From assembly GCA_033063855.1 (NCBI GenBank), contig CP093831.1, forward strand, positions 682,001 to 746,000: a stretch of 64,000 nt of DNA, given 5' to 3'. The position numbers and the translations under genes were made by a program. This stretch comes from Smittia aterrima. Its lineage: Eukaryota; Arthropoda; Insecta; Diptera; Chironomidae. The notes under the pieces were generated by a model. That model was given only the letters and a program-made list of their open reading frames with translations, did not search any database and was not told the origin of the DNA. Shown here piece by piece: positions 58,557 to 64,000 of the stretch. How positions within the stretch are numbered: the first letter of the stretch is position 1; every line of letters starts with the position of its first letter.

Positions 58557-61500
58557 AACAGATTTCTCATTTTCGGAATTGGTCATTGGCAACGGTCGAC
58601 TGGGAGAGAGATAGAAATATGATTGATGACTCTTTGACATCTGATCGTCTTGATCTGTAAAACAAGCTCGAGAAGCGACCAGATCACCTAAAGTTGCCGT
58701 GACCTTTTCTCTCCAACAAAAGATTCGAATGGTTTCACTTCCACCAAACAGATCGGATTGTGCAAATTATGTCGTTCGCGGAACTTTCATTGAGTGCTCG
58801 AACAATGCGGCGACAATCGCTCACGGAATTAATCAGTTCAACCGAAAAAAGGTTTGTACCTCGTTAACTTATCTCGTGTAATATTTCACTTACATTTCTC
58901 GGGTTTTTTTTCGGGAGGGCAAGCGAAACAGCCAAAGGAGAAAGAAACGACTTATAATTTAATTTTCTTCTGCTTATCTTCGACGAGAGATCAGAGAGAA
59001 ATAATTCACAAATTAATACATGAATAATAGAGCATGTAAATATTACTTAAGTGAACCAACCCGTCCCAGGAGAAAACCTTTAGCCATCGATTACTTCAAT
59101 CAAGTCTCTATGCTTGACAGTTGCAACTGTCTTGCTGGGGCCAAAAGCATTTGAATATCCCACCGAAATAAAACCGCGCACAACAATTTTAAGTAATAAT
59201 ATTGTTAGCATCAAAGCATTTTATGGGTGTATCAATCAATTGTTGTTCGAACAAAACGAATATTCAATACTAATTTTTCGTCTTTCTTACATGTTCATGA
59301 GACAGGGATGGGCAATACGAGAGAGATGGACGTGAAAAGACGAAAGATTAGAATTGGATAAGATGTGAAAAGATCAAATCTCTTAGGAACTGCATTTATT
59401 ATTAAGTTTCTTGAGATGTTTTGATTTAATAAGACGAAGAGAATTCGTAATTGTTAGCTTGGCAGTGCCTTAGAGTTTGTGGGTTGAAAAAAATAGATTT
59501 GATAGCTTCTCAGTCTCTTCGCCTGTCCTGACAACGTCACTGACGATTCGTCGATCTTTCATTCGACGGATGAGACTGTCCTCTTCTTTACTCTGCATTA
59601 ATTGAATGGAGAACTGTGTGTGAGCTGCGTAGATCTCAGGAGATAATTTTAAGATCTAGAAAAACGAGACTCATTGACGAAAAAGCAACATACAGAAGAG
59701 ATCTGTCACAATAATGGACCTCATAGACTTTTCTTTGTTGGACCACGCTTTGTTATTCATTTAAATCATTTTACCTTTCAATAGGTCATGACTCTCCTTT
59801 CTCTCGAGTCATGATTTCATTCGATTTAAATTCAAATGAATTTTAATCACTTTTTAACCTTTTTGTTGTCTTCTGTCGTCTTTGCTTCTTCCCTCTCGAT
59901 CGCTGCTGCTTTGGTGATGTATCCGAAAATGTTAGAGACTCGTCCACTTTTGGTGCGAACTAGTCCTCGGCGTTTGACATGAACTGACAGCGTTCGCTGA
60001 CTGAAGAATATTTGTTGAGACAGATTTGATGGAAAACAACGACAGCGGAGAAGCGGAGAAGACGAGAATTGACACTCCTAAAAAGCGTTTCTGTTCTTCT
60101 TCCATGTTGTAGGAGATGAATTTATAATGCGACGATGGATGGATGGACGGAGAGTTCGTACGTTATTAAAAATGATTTATTGTTGCCAGTATTGATATTT
60201 AATGTAAAACACTCATTCTTTTGTGAATGTTAATAAATTCATTTTCCTTTCGTCTTGCACAATGGAATCGTCTCGGACATAATGATTATATACGAGGTCT
60301 AAACAATGCTTTCTTTAATCGCGAAAAGGTAATCGATCGAGATCGTTGTCGAGAGTCGTGTTTGACTTAGTGTCGAGTCAGGTCAGCTCGTCATGCCCAC
60401 CGAAAATAAATTTATCAAATCTTCGACTTTGTAAGCGGATGAATAATTTCGTTTGGCATTTTACTCTCTCACTTGATTAATCTTTAGATTGTAATTGAAA
60501 TTTTACACGATAATATGCAAATTGATTTTGTCTTTCTCTCTCGGTTATAAGCTCAAATATGATCCGCCTCACTGAAGTCCATAAAGTCTTCCTTTGATTC
60601 ATTACTGAGAATTCCTGAGATCATTATTATCTCTCCGTTCCCTTCCTTCACGTCTTTCTGTTGAATTTTATCTTATTTCCGCTTTGCGTCGTCTGGGGCA
60701 TGTTTGTTTTCATCTTTCGCTTGGCACTGCAATCATCATCGTCGCGAGGCAGCACCTTTGAACTGATATCTGCTGCACACAATCTACTGCACGCCAACGG
60801 TCGGAATCGATCGAACGAGGAACAATGTATTAATCAGAGATAGAAAGCTTTGCTAAGTTTTATTAGAGAATTGAACTGATTTTAAGTGGAAAAAGTGTGA
60901 GGGATGATGCCGACGAGAAATTGATGGGATTGACAGTGAACAAAAGCTTGTGGAATTGTATCAAAGCGATTGCAGTATGACTTACGTGGATGAAATGATA
61001 TTAAGCGCGACAGAAAAAAAGAAAAAGAAAAACGCCAAAGATCACTTTAAAGGTGGGGCCCTGCAAATCACGTCGCTTCGCTCTTCTCCTCGCTTGCTTT
61101 CCCGAAAGTCGTCTCGCGCGCGCATCCAAAACAATCGCGAGATGAAACAATCATCTAACTCTGTACACACCGTAGAGATGTTAAAATGTCGAGTAACGTT
61201 CCTAAATCCAATTTTGTATCGAGAGGAGAGGAGAGAAATATTATGTGGGCATCACAGTTCACAATTATTGTTCAATTTCTCGACATTGTTTTTATTATTT
61301 TTATGTTAGCGAGAAAGCAACAATGAGCAACTGAGAAGACAAAGCCCTTAATATGAATTATGCTGTGACGCGAATAATCATAGTTTTGATTAGAATTAGA
61401 TACGCCACGACTTTGGAATGAAAGCCAAGTCGTTCATCGTCGTTTCGCTTCTGCAAAGCGAATGTGAGAGAAAATCCATGCTGAACTATTTTCACCATTA

Positions 61501-64000
61501 ATTTAATTGTTTTGCATAAATTGCTTTTTTATTTGCTTTCGCTGCTTCCGTGATTTATCACAATCCGGTTTGTCGTGCATCTCTCGCCTTATGACTCGAA
61601 TCCACACACAAATCACTTCGAGGAAGTTGTATGCGAATTAATTTAATAAAGTTATTTAGTCTCATGGGACTCGAACTAAATGAAGTTGTTTAATTGGAAA
61701 TTGCAGGAGAATCCGTTTTCGATCGAGCAATAATTCATACTTCGCGTCGTAATCTTTAAGATTAATAACAAAAGTTCTAAGATTGCATTCATCAGCTTCC
61801 CAGCTTTACAACAATATCGATCGGATCAAAGAAATCACGAGCAGACACTTTTGCAACAGACGACGATGCATCGTATCGAGTTTCGCTGCTGACAAATTTG
61901 ATTTCTTTTCTAGCTCGAAAGACGTTTTTGCATCTTTTGCTCAAGTGTGACATGCGATAAGATGCATATCGGGAGCATCAGATCCATGAAGTGTGCTGCA
62001 AGATGCTTTCTCATGACGTCACGAGAAGATCTCATTATGCAAACGCTTTATTTTCATGGGAACTGATTCTGATGGAAAGATAAGGAAGCTCTCAGCAAAA
62101 AGGATCTTGAATTGCAATTCGCATTCGCCTTTTTGGAGCTGAGTTTGATGGAAAACTCAATAGCTGAGCTTTATCTTAATCTAATTATTTTCCTACTGCG
62201 AATTCCCATAGATTCATTGCAGCAAAACAGTTCGAGTTGAGAAGAATGAAATCTTAAAAAATCGCATTGACAAAAAACAAAATATTTACAAAATAAATGT
62301 CAAGCAAAAGGAACGAGGAGAAAACCTTTCTAATCTATCGACAAAATCTCATTGAAACTTCTCAATTTCTTGCAGATAAGTTTACCTTTTGAGATTTTCT
62401 TGTTTCTTGTGATTTTAACAATTACTTTAGTAGAGTGGGGAGACTTCATCAGGGAGGTCAAATGTTTTAGAATAATTTAAAATCAAATATCTTTTGTTTA
62501 AAATCTCCAATGAACTTAAAAGTTTTTTTACGTAATTTTCAATTGACCCACTCAAGCAAGGTTCCCTATCCGATAATCTTGTAAAAATCGCTGCGAAAAT
62601 ATCAGACTCTTCGACGTTTCTCTGACTGTCGGGCAAGTCTATTGTCGAGTTCATAAAATCCATGTTGTGAATTGTAATGTTTACGATTGTTTGGGAGATT
62701 AAGAGCACACACACACGCATTGAGATCAACTATTGAAAACAAATATGAAGAATGAAACAGCTCCGAGCATACGAAACAAGAAATATGAAGTTCTAAGGAA
62801 ATTTATGGCCTTTAGGCGTGAGATGGACTCAATAGAAGAAGCTTAAGCAATTAATTCGAGACATTTTATTAGAGCTCAGCTCCATTGATCGGACTTTTCT
62901 CTAGTCGGAGTTTACCTGCATTTTGATGAAAGAGTAAACAAGCTCAAACGAAGCTGCATAAATGAAACTGCAGTGAATCGAAAGGAAAAGGCAAATAAAG
63001 TTAAATGCCGAAACGTGCTCGGCAAATTAAAATTCAGAAGCAATTAATGATGCGGGCATCGAGCGCGTATTAATTTTCTTATGGCCTTAAGGTGAGAAAA
63101 TGTGTTGTAATGTGTATCGGTCGAGTTCGGCTTGTGTCACGTTTAATTTGTTCAAGTTTTCACCTTCTTTCCTTCTCGCGAATAAAAAAAAGTTTTTCTT
63201 CTTCGCTGTTGAATAAATTAATGTTCGCGGATTCTTGTTTTCTTCGCTTGTAAATGAATGAAACTTTCCATCGAGGCAAGCAAGACTAATGACGCATATG
63301 GCACCGAACGATTTCTCGAGCACTTATATATCGAATTCTTCTCAGAAGTGTCCCGAAAATTTATGCGCGCACTCAACGACATAAAAAACAATCTCGAACG
63401 TTATGATTGGCGACGCGGCGCGAGCTTTTTGTGCTTCTAAATTTGTCTTTGAAGTTCGCGACTCATTTTGAATCACACAATTCAAATTCGAAATAATGCA
63501 ATTGCAAGTTCGTAGAGGAAAAATGGAAATGATTTGTGCAATTTAGTGATTTGTCGGCTTTAACAACGAATTCAATTAAAGTGCCTTGCGCCAGAGCAGG
63601 TGTGAATGCGGGCAATTTCATGTTAAACGGTAATTTCTCGTCGGCTTTTTGATTTCAATTTGTCCTCACTCTCGATCCCAATTGTTTTCTTAGAAAAACT
63701 TTTTCTTTTCTTTCGGCGTTTTCCAACCCTCAGCGTTCACTCGCCCGACCAAAGTTTTAAAATTATCTCAACGGAATCATCAAACATGTTTTTCACATTA
63801 AGAACTTGAACTTCTGTTTGCGAGATAAAAATAGCGCTCGAGGTTTAAGTTTTACAAGGGTTGTAAATGTCATCTTCATGACTTTTGAGCTCTTAAGTAG
63901 CAAACCATGCATGCAAACAAGAAGGAAAGATGAGGAGGATGCGTGTCTGACTCACGTTCAAGTGGTCAGAGACCGTCCGTTGAGATAAAACAAGAGCCGA
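58557..64000. repeat. Segmental direct repeat, copy 2
   Basis: This is the second copy of window positions 1-5456, in the same orientation and about 99.7% identical by eye. Differences include C138 read as T, a cluster of changes corresponding to copy-1 positions 970-1110 (with a 13-bp deletion), and single-base changes in A or T runs near copy-1 positions 2400, 2475 and 3975. The last 1.2 kb looks identical. The match is still running at the window edge, so the repeat may extend to include a second BCL11 gene and lipase cluster downstream. I see no supported gene within it. Confidence 0.97.

Overview
The window looks like nuclear DNA of a dipteran insect, most likely a nematoceran (midge- or mosquito-like) fly with a fairly compact genome. 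The evidence is GT-AG introns of 53-59 bp beside introns of many kilobases, arthropod TATA/Inr core promoters, AATAAA poly(A) signals, a single-copy-type fly BCL11 zinc-finger gene, and a tandem cluster of insect-type secreted lipases. There is no bacterial-style gene packing, and I see no tRNA, rRNA, CRISPR array or intact transposon. The species assignment is inference.

Layout. 1-5456 is non-coding as far as I can see and returns almost unchanged as the last 5.44 kb (58557-64000), about 58.55 kb away. 5457 to about 10.6 kb is gene-free sequence upstream of the main gene. About 10.5-41.06 kb (plus strand) is a BCL11A/BCL11B (Drosophila CG9650) orthologue. It has two alternative first coding exons (11686-11722 and 26768-26810) of the same phase, a common exon 2 (31811-32215), exon 3 (32275-32493) and a large last exon (38854-41057). 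The joined reading frame encodes 956 or 954 residues with all seven zinc fingers of the family in the expected order. The introns are long (15.0, 5.0 and 6.4 kb) and presumably hold regulatory DNA. 41.06 to about 42.75 kb is a probable 3' UTR, followed by a 13-bp hairpin. 43-53.4 kb is gene-poor and contains a 100-N assembly gap (48638-48737) next to a 250-bp-period direct repeat.

53.4-57.8 kb (minus strand) holds three head-to-tail genes for secreted pancreatic-lipase-family enzymes of 318, 312 and 321 residues. All have intact Ser-Asp-His triads, signal peptides, TATA and Inr elements about 31-33 nt apart, 15-nt leaders, and TGATAA motifs just upstream, which suggests midgut expression. The two downstream genes share a longer upstream module. 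The most downstream gene lacks the second intron of the other two. A plus-strand TATA/Inr-like promoter at 58364-58396 points into the repeated segment.

The BCL11 gene (a nuclear transcription regulator) and the lipases (secreted enzymes) show no functional connection beyond adjacency. The most notable points are the 58.5-kb-period duplication (recent tandem duplication or uncollapsed haplotype), the alternative 5' exons and splice options of the BCL11 gene, the absence of the NuRD-recruiting N-terminal motif from both visible N termini, and the shared promoter architecture of the lipases. I did not find a convincing previously undescribed system.
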